Assembly: GCA_002692965.1 (NCBI GenBank)
Contig: NZNC01000019.1
Location: forward strand, 124,001-188,000
Reading direction: 5' to 3'
DNA from: Haliea sp.
Lineage (GTDB): Bacteria; Pseudomonadota; Gammaproteobacteria; Pseudomonadales; Halieaceae
DNA length: 64,000 nucleotides
Below are positions 1-7,871 of this stretch, in pieces (position 1 is the first letter of the stretch; each line of letters starts with the position of its first letter). Under the pieces are notes generated by a model. It was not told where the DNA came from, searched no databases, and was given only the letters and a program-made list of their open reading frames with translations. A program made the position numbers and the translations under genes.

Positions 1-1
1 T

Positions 2-631
2 TTTCGCCAGGAACTGCAGGCGCGGGAGCGCCGCTGCCGGCGCCAGGTGGAGGAGGTCTACCACTATCATCGCCTGCAGCGCCAGGAGGTCGACCTGGAC
101 CTGGAGGCGGAGGAACTGTTCAACATTGAACAGTGGTATCTGTGGGGTCTGGACCGACGTGCACTGGCGATGGTGGCGGCTTCCGCCGGGGCCGTGGTGG
201 GGGGCGGCACCGGGGTGGTGCTGGACACGGTCACCGCGGGCCTCACCGGCGGTCTGGGTACCCTGGTCAGTGGGGCCTTCGGGGCCGCCTCCGGCGGTGT
301 CGCGGCCTTGCGCTACGCCGACGAGATTGCCCAGCTGCGGGTCAAGGGCATTCCCAGCGGCGGCAAGCTGCTCAGCGTCGGGCCCTCGCGCAACCCCAAC
401 TTTCCTTTCGTGTTGCTGGGGCGCGCACTGCTGCACCAGCAGCGCCTGTGCACACGGACCCACGCCGACCGCAGCGCCCTGCAGCTGGACGCGCCGCTGA
501 TGGGCGAGGTGGAAGACCGCGATCGCCGACAGTTGGCGCGCTGGTTCGCGGCCCTGCGGCTGCCGCGCAAGGCCGGCGAGGCGCGGCACGCACTGGCGGA
601 CTGGATACTGGCCCGCAGTGAGGGGCGCTAG
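2..631 (+). CDS. C-terminal part of a DUF3482 (GTPase-associated) protein, truncated by window edge
   Basis: The frame is open from the first bases of the window, so this is the last 209 residues of a longer protein. A charged Arg/Glu-rich start (RQELQARERR) leads to the stretch LEAEELFNIEQWYLWGLDR, then a Gly/Ala-rich hydrophobic hairpin-like segment (AGAVVGGGTGVVLD through FGAASGGVAALRY) and a polar C-terminus. This arrangement resembles the DUF3482 region found behind a small GTPase domain, usually next to a DUF2868 gene; here the GTPase domain would lie outside the window. The Gly-rich stretch could contact or insert into membrane. It ends 24 bp before the convergent dinB stop. The family assignment is from remembered sequence character and is moderately secure. 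Confidence 0.6.
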   Translation, partial: FRQELQARERRCRRQVEEVYHYHRLQRQEVDLDLEAEELFNIEQWYLWGLDRRALAMVAASAGAVVGGGTGVVLDTVTAGLTGGLGTLVSGAFGAASGGVAALRYADEIAQLRVKGIPSGGKLLSVGPSRNPNFPFVLLGRALLHQQRLCTRTHADRSALQLDAPLMGEVEDRDRRQLARWFAALRLPRKAGEARHALADWILARSEGR

Positions 632-655
632 CTGCCGAGGTGCTTGCTCCGCCCG

Positions 656-1771
656 CTAGAATTCGAAGTGCGCCTGGCGCGGCGGCGCTTCCGCCACGTT
701 CTGCGCTGCGTCGCTCGGGGTGCGGGCCTCCAGCCCCGACAGGGTCAGGCCCAGCAGGCGAACCCCGCGGGGGACGGGCAGCACGCCCTCCAGTAATTCG
801 TCCGCCAGGCGCGCGAATTCCCCGCGTCCCGATATGGCGCCCGGCAGGGAGCGCGCCCGGGTAATCTGATGGAAATCGCTGTATTTGAGTTTCAGAGTGA
901 CTGTTCGCCCGCGCGCAGCCTGCCGCTCGATACGCTCCCACACCAGGTCGATGATCGCTGTCAGCGCCGAGCGCAGGGCCTCGTCCGTCAGCAAGTCCTC
1001 GCGGTAGGTGCGCTCGCCGCCAATCGACTTGCGGATGCGCTCGGAGCGCACTGGGCGGAAATCGATGCCCCGGCTGGCGCGGTAGAGATAGTCCGCGGAT
1101 TTACCGAAGTGTTCCCGCAGCAGCTCCAGCTCCTGCGCCCGCAGATCCGCGCCGGTGTGAATACCCAGGCGCGCCATGCGCTCCGCGGTGCGCGGGCCGA
1201 CGCCGTGGAAGCGACGAATCGGCAGGCCGGCGACAAAGGCCGGGCCCTGCTCCGGTCTGACAACACAGAGCCCGTCGGGCTTGTTCTGGTCCGAGGCGAT
1301 CTTGGCGATGAACTTGTTGTAGCTGACCCCCGCGCTGGCGGTCAGGCCGGTTTCTTCGAGGATCTGCTGGCGGATCAGCTGTGCGATGCGGGTGGCGCTG
1401 CCGACGCTCTGCAGATCCTCGCTGACATCCAGATAGGCTTCGTCCAGGGAGAGTGGCTCAATGACGCTGGTAAAGCGCCGGAAAATATCGTGGATCTGCC
1501 GGGAGACGGCGCGATAGGCCTCGAAGCGCGGCGGCACAAAAATCAGCTGCGGGCAGCGGCGGCGGGCAGTGACCGAGGGCATGGCGGAGCGCACGCCGAA
1601 GACGCGGGCCTCGTAGCTGGCGGCGGCGACCACCCCGCGTTCCGCCGAGCCCCCCACGGCAATCGGCTTGCCCCGCAGGGCCGGATTGTCGCGCTGCTCG
1701 ACACTGGCAAAGAAGGCATCCATGTCGATATGGATGATCTTGCGGGGTGTCTCGGAGCTGTCTTCTGGCAT
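656..1771 (-). CDS. dinB: DNA polymerase IV (Y-family translesion polymerase)
   Basis: Error-prone polymerase that extends past stalled or damaged primer ends. The 371-residue product has the Y-family order: the first metal-binding motif HIDMDAFFASVEQ near the N-terminus, YEARVFGVRSAMP, the catalytic SLDEAYLD, the ASAGVSYNKFIAKIAS motif, then a helix-hairpin-helix (FHGVGPRTAERMARLGI) and a little-finger domain. The C-terminal tail QAHFEF looks like a sliding-clamp binding peptide. I chose the ATG at 1771 because the upstream in-frame sequence is unlike the family and the metal motif then falls near residue 12. The gene follows the amidohydrolase gene on the same strand, 83 bp downstream, with a small hairpin between. 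No LexA box was recognised. Confidence 0.95.
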   Translation of the reverse strand: MPEDSSETPRKIIHIDMDAFFASVEQRDNPALRGKPIAVGGSAERGVVAAASYEARVFGVRSAMPSVTARRRCPQLIFVPPRFEAYRAVSRQIHDIFRRFTSVIEPLSLDEAYLDVSEDLQSVGSATRIAQLIRQQILEETGLTASAGVSYNKFIAKIASDQNKPDGLCVVRPEQGPAFVAGLPIRRFHGVGPRTAERMARLGIHTGADLRAQELELLREHFGKSADYLYRASRGIDFRPVRSERIRKSIGGERTYREDLLTDEALRSALTAIIDLVWERIERQAARGRTVTLKLKYSDFHQITRARSLPGAISGRGEFARLADELLEGVLPVPRGVRLLGLTLSGLEARTPSDAAQNVAEAPPRQAHFEF

Positions 1772-1829
1772 GGCGCAGATAGTAGGGCGGTGCTTCCCGG
1801 CGGGCAAGCACCGGACGCGGTCTACTGAC

Positions 1830-1849
1830 AGCCCGGCTTGCACCGGGCT
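1830..1849. terminator. Small GC hairpin between the amidohydrolase gene and dinB
   Basis: AGCCCGG (1830-1836) pairs perfectly with CCGGGCT (1843-1849) around the loop CTTGCA. It lies just past the stop of the amidohydrolase gene. On the minus strand no T-run follows, so it may be only a weak terminator or an RNA-stability hairpin. Confidence 0.35.
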
Positions 1850-1854
1850 TTCGT

Positions 1855-4800
1855 CTAGCGAATCTGTGCCGCCGGGTGCTCCTGCCAGTACAGTGGGGCC
1901 AGCTCGGCCTCGCCCGTAACCTCCTCCTCGAGTGTCCGGGCGTCATACAGTCGGCCATTCAGCATCACCCGGGTTACCTTGTCGCTCTGGCGGATATCCG
2001 CCAGGGGGTTGCCGTCGATGACCACCAGGTCCGCCAGTTTGCCCGCCTCCAGGGAGCCCAGGTCCGCTTGCATGCCCAGGTAGTGGGCCGGGTTGATGGT
2101 GGCGGCCGCCAGCGCTTCCATGGGGGTGAAACCACCGCGCACGAAGCTCCACATTTCCCAGTGGGTGGCCAGGCCCTCGCGCTGGCCGTGACCGCCGGTG
2201 TTGACGCGGATGCCCGCCTGCAGGAGGGCGCGGGCCGACTGCGCCGCCTCATCGTCGCGATAGTCCGCCGCCGGGGCCATCGGGCGGCGCACCGAGCGCG
2301 GCTGCAGCACTCGCGGCGGCACCCAGTGGGAGAGGATGGGGTGTTTCCACACCTCGGTGTGCTGGTAGTAGTAGTCCTCGGCGGTCAGCCCGCCGTAGCT
2401 GACCACCTGGGTCGGCGTGTAGCCAGCGCCGCTCTGGCGCCAGAACTGCATCACGTCCTCGTACAGGTTCAGCACCGGGATGTTGTGCTCAATGCCGGTA
2501 ACGCCGTCGGCGATCAGGCTCATGTCCATGTGGTAGAGGGAGCCGCCCTCGGCGACCGACAGCAGGCCTTCGCGGCGGGCCGCGGCGTTCACCTGCTGGC
2601 GCTGTTCACGCCGGGGCTGGTTGTAGTTCTTCACCGAGATGGCGCCTTGGGCCTTGAGGCGCCGCGCGTGGGCGAGGGCGTCGTCAAGGGTGTCTACCGG
2701 GGACCAGTAGGTGCTCTTGGCGCCGTAGATGATTTCGGCGGTGGAGAAGATCCGGGGCGAGAGAATACGCCCGGCGCGGGCGTATTCGGCGGCGGCAAAT
2801 ACCTCCGCGGCGCGGCTCGAGGGGTCGTGCAGGGGGGTGACCCCCAGGGCCAGGTGCGCCAGCAGGTTCCAGTTCTTCTGCGGGATGATGTCCTCGTGAC
2901 CGTAGGGGCCGTGGGCGTGGGCATCGACGAAGCCGGGGACCACCGTGCTGCCCGCCAGATCCACCCGGGTGTAGCCCGCGGGAATCGCCAGGTCGGCGTC
3001 TCCGACTGCCTGGATGCGATTGCCTTGCACCAGCAGAGTGCCGTTCTCGATCACCCGGCGGTTTTCATCCATGGTTGCGATGCGCGCACCGGTCAGGGCC
3101 AGGCGGCTCTCCGGGGCAGCGTGCTCGACGCTGACTTCCAGGGCGCGCGAGGGGTCCGCGGGGGAGAACCCCGGCTGCATGGCAGTGTCCACCACCAATT
3201 GCTTGAAGTTCGGCCCGGTACTCCAGTGCACGGCGCTGCCGTCCTGGTTCCAGCCGGGGAAGGCCCCCCCGGTCTCGCTGACCCGGACCACCGGGAAGGC
3301 CGGCTCGGCGGCATCCAGTACCAGCGGCTTGCCGCTGGGGGTGAATTCGGCCAGGTGCAGGTGGTGGGCGTTTTCAAAGGCGATATGGCGGCCGGTGGGG
3401 GAGAGCATGATGCGGGTGGCGAAATCCGCCTCCGCCAGTGCGCGCACATCCTGCCCGTCCCGCTGCATCGAAATCAGCCGCGTCTTGGCGGTGGAGCTGC
3501 CGCGGCCGGTGGCGGTTTCGGCCCGCTCCTGGGCGTAGAGACGCGTGCTGTCGGGGCCGAAGTGGGGGTGTCTGCCGCGCTGGCTGACAAAACGCAGCTC
3601 GCCGCCTTCGATGTCGAGCAGGTAGAGCCCGGGCTTCACGCCCCAGTCCGGGTGCAGCAGCGCGTTCCCCGCCAGCTTGCGCAGGGCCAGGGTCTGCCCG
3701 TCGCGGTCGATGGCCAGCTCCACATACTGACCCCGGGGGTGTTCCAGTGCCGTTGACTTGCCACCGCGGGCACTGACCCGACGCACGCTGGTCAGCTTGT
3801 CGTCCTGCCAGCGCAGGAAATACACACTCTTGCCATCCGGTGACCACACCGGCGCGTAGTCGAATCCATCGCCGCGATCCCGGGTCAGGGGCTCGGGTGC
3901 GTCTTCACCCCGCTGCAGGTAGAGCTGGCCCAGGGCTTCAAAGACCACCGACCCGCCGTCGGGGGAGGGGCTGGCGAAGCGCAGCATGCGCAGGGGGAAG
4001 CTGTCGGGGGCAACCTCGACGCTGGCGCGGATCGGCGGGTAGAGGCTGCGGGTATCCTGCACGTGGAAGGGGATATCCTGCAGCAGGCCGTTATCCACGG
4101 CCAGTCGCCACAGTTTGCCCCCGGCCCAGAACACCAGTTCCCGGCTGTCCGGGGTCCAGGCCATGTTGGGGTAGAGACCCTGCACCGCCCAGGTCTCCTG
4201 CATGTCGAGGTCGAGGTCCGGGTAGACCATGCGCTCGACGCCGCTGTCCAGGTCCATCACGAACAGGCGCGACTCGGCGCGCACGCGCTTGACGTAGGCG
4301 AGGCGCTTGCCGTCGGGGGAGGGGGTGGGGCGCACGGCGCCACCGGGGCCGCCGGCGACGGTGCTCACCTCGCCGGTGGCCAGTTCCACCCGGCGAATCT
4401 GGAACAGCTCGGTGTTGCTGTCCTGGTGGTAGATGAAGGTGTCCCCCGGGGTGACGTTGAGGGTGAAGTAGAGGAAGCGACCGTCGGGGCTGAAGGCGGG
4501 TTCGCCCTGTTCCTTCTGGAAGGTCTCGCTGGGCCGTTCCACCACCTGCTGCCCGCTTCGCCCCTTGCCGCCGTCGGTATGGTAGAGCCAGATCTCCCCG
4601 GTGCCGAGGGAGCGCGAGGTGGTGAAGTGCTTGCGGGCGGCGAGGTAGTTGCCATCCGGGCTCCAGACCGGGTTGTTTAGCAGACGGAAGTCCTCGAAGG
4701 TGACCTGCCGCTGCTCGCCACTCTGGCGGTCCAGCAGCCAGAGGTTGTCGCCGCCCTGGCGATCCGAGGTGAAGGCGATATGCCGGCCATCGGGGCTGTA

Positions 4801-5094
4801 GCGGGGCTGCATGTCCCAGGCGTGCCCGGAGAGCAGTGGAGTGGCTTTGCCGCCGGTGATGGGGATTTCATAGATGTCGCCGAGCAGGTCAAAGACGATA
4901 TGGCGTCCGTCCGGAGACACGTCGAGGCTCATCCAGGTGCCTTCCCGCACATCGATCTTCGCGCTGACGGGATCGGCGCCGAGTTGCGGTTCGGCCACCG
5001 ACCAGTCGGCGGGCGCGTCGCTGGCTGCGTGCGTGCTGGCCACAAACGCCAGCCAGAGTGGCAGTAGGTGACGGATCGATCGGAACAACCGCAT
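1855..5094 (-). CDS. Exported TolB-like beta-propeller / amidohydrolase fusion protein
   Basis: A 1079-residue protein starting with a signal peptide (MRLFRSIRHLLPLWLAFVAS, then THAASDAP). The N-terminal two thirds carries TolB/WD40-like propeller repeats of the form SPDGRHIAF and SPDGKSVYFL. The C-terminal third is an amidohydrolase: it starts with ALTGARIATMDENRRVIENG, has the HxH metal pair in VVPGFVDAHAHG, a candidate metal-bridging Lys in SVKNYNQ, a His in GIEHNIPV, and ends with the family-typical LGSLEAGKLADLVVIDGNPL. Where the last metal-binding Asp is often found, the protein reads NTGGHGQREG. The likely role is hydrolysis of a cyclic amide, peptide or related bond outside the cytoplasm; the substrate cannot be told. 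An AGGAG site lies 6 bases before the ATG at 5094. Confidence 0.85.
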   Translation of the reverse strand: MRLFRSIRHLLPLWLAFVASTHAASDAPADWSVAEPQLGADPVSAKIDVREGTWMSLDVSPDGRHIVFDLLGDIYEIPITGGKATPLLSGHAWDMQPRYSPDGRHIAFTSDRQGGDNLWLLDRQSGEQRQVTFEDFRLLNNPVWSPDGNYLAARKHFTTSRSLGTGEIWLYHTDGGKGRSGQQVVERPSETFQKEQGEPAFSPDGRFLYFTLNVTPGDTFIYHQDSNTELFQIRRVELATGEVSTVAGGPGGAVRPTPSPDGKRLAYVKRVRAESRLFVMDLDSGVERMVYPDLDLDMQETWAVQGLYPNMAWTPDSRELVFWAGGKLWRLAVDNGLLQDIPFHVQDTRSLYPPIRASVEVAPDSFPLRMLRFASPSPDGGSVVFEALGQLYLQRGEDAPEPLTRDRGDGFDYAPVWSPDGKSVYFLRWQDDKLTSVRRVSARGGKSTALEHPRGQYVELAIDRDGQTLALRKLAGNALLHPDWGVKPGLYLLDIEGGELRFVSQRGRHPHFGPDSTRLYAQERAETATGRGSSTAKTRLISMQRDGQDVRALAEADFATRIMLSPTGRHIAFENAHHLHLAEFTPSGKPLVLDAAEPAFPVVRVSETGGAFPGWNQDGSAVHWSTGPNFKQLVVDTAMQPGFSPADPSRALEVSVEHAAPESRLALTGARIATMDENRRVIENGTLLVQGNRIQAVGDADLAIPAGYTRVDLAGSTVVPGFVDAHAHGPYGHEDIIPQKNWNLLAHLALGVTPLHDPSSRAAEVFAAAEYARAGRILSPRIFSTAEIIYGAKSTYWSPVDTLDDALAHARRLKAQGAISVKNYNQPRREQRQQVNAAARREGLLSVAEGGSLYHMDMSLIADGVTGIEHNIPVLNLYEDVMQFWRQSGAGYTPTQVVSYGGLTAEDYYYQHTEVWKHPILSHWVPPRVLQPRSVRRPMAPAADYRDDEAAQSARALLQAGIRVNTGGHGQREGLATHWEMWSFVRGGFTPMEALAAATINPAHYLGMQADLGSLEAGKLADLVVIDGNPLADIRQSDKVTRVMLNGRLYDARTLEEEVTGEAELAPLYWQEHPAAQIR

Positions 5095-5116
5095 GTGTTT
5101 CTCCTGAATGACGACA

Positions 5117-5140
5117 CCCCGGGGGTGATCCACCCCGGGG
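5117..5140. repeat. GC-rich hairpin in the divergent leader
   Basis: CCCCGGGGGTG and CACCCCGGGG flank ATC, giving a stem with one bulged base, between the divergent amidohydrolase and peroxiredoxin genes. It would sit in the 5' leader of one or both transcripts. No function can be assigned. Confidence 0.4.
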
Positions 5141-5201
5141 CAAAGGCGTACCATACAACGATGCGCGACGCGTATGAACCTCATTCCAGGGAGCCCCGAC
5201 C

Positions 5202-5756
5202 ATGTCATTGCCATCACCCCTTCGCCAGTTTGCCCGTCAGTCACTGGCAGTGCTGTCTATCGCTCTGCTGGCACTGCCCGCCAGTGCACAACCCGTCGTG
5301 GGGGAACCCGCTCCGGATTTCACCCTGCCCGCCAGTGACGGCGAGACCTACCGTCTCGCGGACTACGTGGGCAAGCAGGCGGTGGTGCTGGCCTGGTTCC
5401 CCCGGGCCTTTACCTCGGGCTGCACCATTGAGTGCAAGTCCCTGGCGGAGAACGGCCACCTGATCCGCGAGTACGACGTGCAGTATTTCATGGCCAGCGT
5501 GGACCCACTGGAGAAGAACCGCGAGTTCGCCGAGGACACCGGGGCGGATTTTCCCCTGCTGAGTGACGAGGAAAAAGACGCTGCACGCGCCTACGGGGTG
5601 CTCTCTCCCCTCGGCTTTGCCAAGCGACACACCGTCTACATCGGTGCCGACGGCACGGTGCTGAAGGTCGACACTGACATCAATCCGGAAACTGCCGCGC
5701 AGGACATGGCGGCCACCCTGGGCGAGCTCGGTGTGGCCCGGCGATCGGATTCTTGA
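5202..5756 (+). CDS. Exported Bcp/AhpC-TSA-type peroxiredoxin
   Basis: Thiol peroxidase that reduces hydrogen peroxide or organic hydroperoxides. The 184-residue product has a signal peptide (SLAVLSIALLALPASA, cleavage probably before Gln30) and then a peroxiredoxin domain starting PVVGEPAPDFTLPASDG. The active-site segment PRAFTSGCTIECKS gives a candidate peroxidatic Cys74 and a second Cys78, spacing typical of the Bcp/PrxQ group. Export is unusual for Bcp enzymes, which are mostly cytoplasmic, and suggests periplasmic peroxide removal with an unknown reductant. The gene is divergent from the amidohydrolase gene; AGGGAG lies before the ATG at 5202. The family is clear, the partner thioredoxin is not. 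Confidence 0.88.
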   Translation: MSLPSPLRQFARQSLAVLSIALLALPASAQPVVGEPAPDFTLPASDGETYRLADYVGKQAVVLAWFPRAFTSGCTIECKSLAENGHLIREYDVQYFMASVDPLEKNREFAEDTGADFPLLSDEEKDAARAYGVLSPLGFAKRHTVYIGADGTVLKVDTDINPETAAQDMAATLGELGVARRSDS

Positions 5757-5782
5757 GGGTTCCCGCGTCGGGGTAGCGGCGC

Positions 5783-5809
5783 CCCAAGGGCGGTTCCGGC
5801 TCCCTTGGG
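5783..5809. terminator. Hairpin downstream of the peroxiredoxin gene
   Basis: CCCAAGGG (5783-5790) pairs with CCCTTGGG (5802-5809) around an 11-base loop, 26 bp past the peroxiredoxin stop. Only a short TTT follows a few bases later, so termination strength is uncertain. Confidence 0.4.
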
Positions 5810-5874
5810 CGTGAATTTCCGGCAATTCGTCGCTTTGCTGCATTGCGGCCCGTGTCCCCCGGCCTCGCGGGGAC

Positions 5875-5880
5875 TATAAT
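5875..5880 (+). promoter_or_regulatory. Candidate -10 element for the MATE gene
   Basis: A perfect TATAAT 78 bases before the chosen ATG of the MATE gene. No convincing -35 lies 16-18 bases upstream; TTGCGG is 26 bases away, too far. Confidence 0.4.
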
Positions 5881-5957
5881 CTCCGCTTTTGCTATCACCC
5901 TATCACCCGCGCGCAGGCACGGGTGGCGGGGTGCTTTGGACGTTGGGCCGGCCCGTC

Positions 5958-7319
5958 ATGCTGAGTGTCAAGGAAACCCGCGAGCTGTTCCGCCTGGCCC
6001 TGCCCATGGTAGTGTCCCAGAGTGCCTTCGCCCTGATGGTATTCACCGACCGCCTGTTCATGGCGCAGATCGACGCCCTGCACATTGCCGCGGCCCTGGG
6101 TGGTGGGGTGACCTTCTTCGTGACAGTCGCTCTTTTTATCGGCGTCATGTCCTACGCCACGGCCCTGGTTGCGCAGTACCAGGGTGCCGGCCAGCTGGCC
6201 AAGTGCCCGCGGGTTCTCACCCAGGGCATCATCATGGCGGCTGCCTGCCAGCCCCTGTTGTGGTTGCTGGGCTGGTTCACGGGCGACCTGTTTGCGCTGA
6301 TGGGACACCCGCCGGAACAGGTGCAGCTGGAGCGCGACTACTATTACGTGATGCTCGCCGGTGCCTTCTTCGGGCTGAGCAAGGCCTGCGTGGCGGGCTA
6401 CTTCTGTGGCATCTCCCGCACGCGGGTGGTGATGATTGCCGATGTGCTCGGGGTGATGGTCAACGTTCCTCTGACCTGGGCCCTGGTATTCGGGCACTTT
6501 GGCTTGCCGGAACTGGGTATCCGCGGGGCGGCCCTGGGGACAGTGATTGCGACCGCTTTTACCCTCTGCGTGTACGCCGTCTTCTATTTCAACCGCGTGC
6601 ATCGCGAGCGTTTCCAGGTGTTGCGCTCCTTCCATCTCGACCTCGCCATCCTGCGGCGCTACGTGCGCCTGGGCCTGCCCTCCGGCTTTGAAACCTTCGT
6701 CGGCGCGGCGACCTTCAACTTCTTCCTGCTGCTGTTCCAGTCCTACGGCGTCGCCGAAGGTGCCGCGATGGCCATCGTCTTCAACTGGGACATGCTCAAT
6801 TACGTGCCCCTGATCGGCCTGAATATCGCGGTCACCAGCATGATTGGCAACGCCGTGGGGGCCCGGGACATGACCCGTACCAACCAGGTGATCGCCGCCG
6901 GCTTTGCCATCGCCCTGGGTTACTCCGCGGTGCTGGCCGTGGTCTTCGTGATCTTTCGCGTGCCCTTCATGGAGGTCTTCAGCACCCCGGAAGAGGACTT
7001 CAGCGTGATCGTGGAGATCGGTGCCCGCATGATGATCGGCATGGCCACCTACGTGCTGGCGGACGCCGTCATCCTGGTCAGCAGCGGCGTCCTGCGCGGC
7101 GCCGGCGACACCCGCTGGCTGATGAACACCAGCATGAGCCTGCACGTGCTGATGCTGGCGACCCAGTGGGTGATGATCAAGGTACTGGACTACCCGCCGC
7201 TGGTGAGCTGGTGGGGCTTCGTGGCGATGCTGCTGGCCCTGGCGGTGATCTACCTCCTGCGCCTGCTCGGCCACCGCTGGCGCCACCCCGACCGCCTGGC
7301 GCGGGTCATGGCGGAGTAG
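5958..7319 (+). CDS. MATE family Na+- or H+-driven multidrug/toxin exporter
   Basis: Inner-membrane antiporter that expels organic cations or other toxic compounds. The 453 residues are the usual MATE length and hydropathy suggests about 12 membrane segments. The start MLSVKETRELFRLALPMVVS is typical: a short amphipathic helix, then the first segment with its conserved Pro. The second half repeats the pattern (RRYVRLGLPSGFETFVGAATF, then MLNYVPLIGLNIAVTSMIGNAVGARD). I preferred the ATG at 5958 over an upstream TTG because it gives the family-typical N-terminus, although no strong ribosome site is seen. The gene stands alone; substrate is unknown. Confidence 0.9.
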   Translation: MLSVKETRELFRLALPMVVSQSAFALMVFTDRLFMAQIDALHIAAALGGGVTFFVTVALFIGVMSYATALVAQYQGAGQLAKCPRVLTQGIIMAAACQPLLWLLGWFTGDLFALMGHPPEQVQLERDYYYVMLAGAFFGLSKACVAGYFCGISRTRVVMIADVLGVMVNVPLTWALVFGHFGLPELGIRGAALGTVIATAFTLCVYAVFYFNRVHRERFQVLRSFHLDLAILRRYVRLGLPSGFETFVGAATFNFFLLLFQSYGVAEGAAMAIVFNWDMLNYVPLIGLNIAVTSMIGNAVGARDMTRTNQVIAAGFAIALGYSAVLAVVFVIFRVPFMEVFSTPEEDFSVIVEIGARMMIGMATYVLADAVILVSSGVLRGAGDTRWLMNTSMSLHVLMLATQWVMIKVLDYPPLVSWWGFVAMLLALAVIYLLRLLGHRWRHPDRLARVMAE

Positions 7320-7420
7320 CTCCGCCTCGTCCACACATGCCAGCGTGTCTCCCGTGAGTCGAGTTCTGCATCTGGGGCATGTCACTTGTCTGGGTCGCTT
7401 GGGTGCATTCTGCGGGACCG

Positions 7421-7531
7421 CCGTGCCTTCGCAAGCGGGGCTATGGGGACACGCAGTGAATACGTCCCTGTAGCTCGACGGCGACATCCCTGTCGCCGAC
7501 GGCCCCCATAGCCCCGCTTGCGAAGGCACGG
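7421..7531 (-). repeat. Palindromic element A with 28-bp perfect outer inverted repeat
   Basis: Outer arms at 7421-7448 and 7504-7531 are perfect 28-bp inverted copies (left arm begins CCGTGCCTTCGC). Between them lies an inner hairpin CGGCGACA/TGTCGCCG (7479-7486 with 7491-7498, loop TCCC) and, on the minus strand at 7476-7446, a core starting GAGCTACAGGGACGTATT and ending GCGTGTCCC. The same core occurs in element B with different arms. This order, outer arm, inner hairpin, core, outer arm, marks it as one member of a repeat family rather than a chance palindrome. Confidence 0.8.
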
Positions 7532-7654
7532 CTCCGAGGTAGTCTGAGAGAGCACGCGCTGTCCGAGAGTACTTGGCCGCATAGGAGAATCGCAGCTCAC
7601 AGCCTTCCCCAGAGCGAAGCCAACAGGCGTTCAGTCAACCCCGGAGCATCGGGG

Positions 7655-7751
7655 CGCGGTCAGGGCCTGTTTGGGACCTTCGGCCGCATGGATGCGGCCG
7701 AAGAGCTACAGGGACGTATTTCCCGCGTGTCCCAAACAGGCCCTGACCGCG
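7655..7751 (+). repeat. Palindromic element B with 23-bp perfect outer inverted repeat
   Basis: Outer arms at 7655-7677 and 7729-7751 are perfect 23-bp inverted copies (left arm begins CGCGGTCAGGGCC). An inner hairpin, CTTCGGCCGCAT/ATGCGGCCGAAG (7678-7689 with 7692-7703, two-base centre), leads straight into the core at 7703-7733, which begins GAGCTACAGGGACGTATT and ends GCGTGTCCC, as in element A. The two elements have opposite orientation, 123 bp apart. Arms and inner hairpins differ in sequence between the copies while the architecture is kept. Confidence 0.8.
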
Positions 7752-7871
7752 ACACGCTGCGGACCCTCTGGTGGGACGCATATTCGTCAGGGCCAGAATT
7801 CGACTTGTGGGTGTGGGCGTGGTGCATGCCGGAACTGGCGGACTCTCTGGAGTTGGAGGCGCGCGCAGCCG

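Larger units (their letters stand above)
7320..7871. other. Non-coding region with two palindromic elements
   Basis: The only long gene-free stretch of the window. It contains the two structured repeats described separately (7421-7531 and 7655-7751). A small hairpin, CCCCG (7639-7643) with CGGGG (7650-7654), abuts the second one. Open frames here run through the palindromes and look spurious. I see nothing in 7320-7420, 7532-7638 or 7752-7871 that I can identify. Confidence 0.7.

Noticed and set aside
5895-7529. A 544-codon minus-strand frame starting in palindromic element A and covering the MATE gene
   Set aside because: Its first residues only translate the repeat and the rest is antisense to a clear MATE transporter.
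7382-7600. A 72-codon minus-strand frame in the repeat region
   Set aside because: It spans the inverted repeat of element A and has Arg-rich, motif-free composition.
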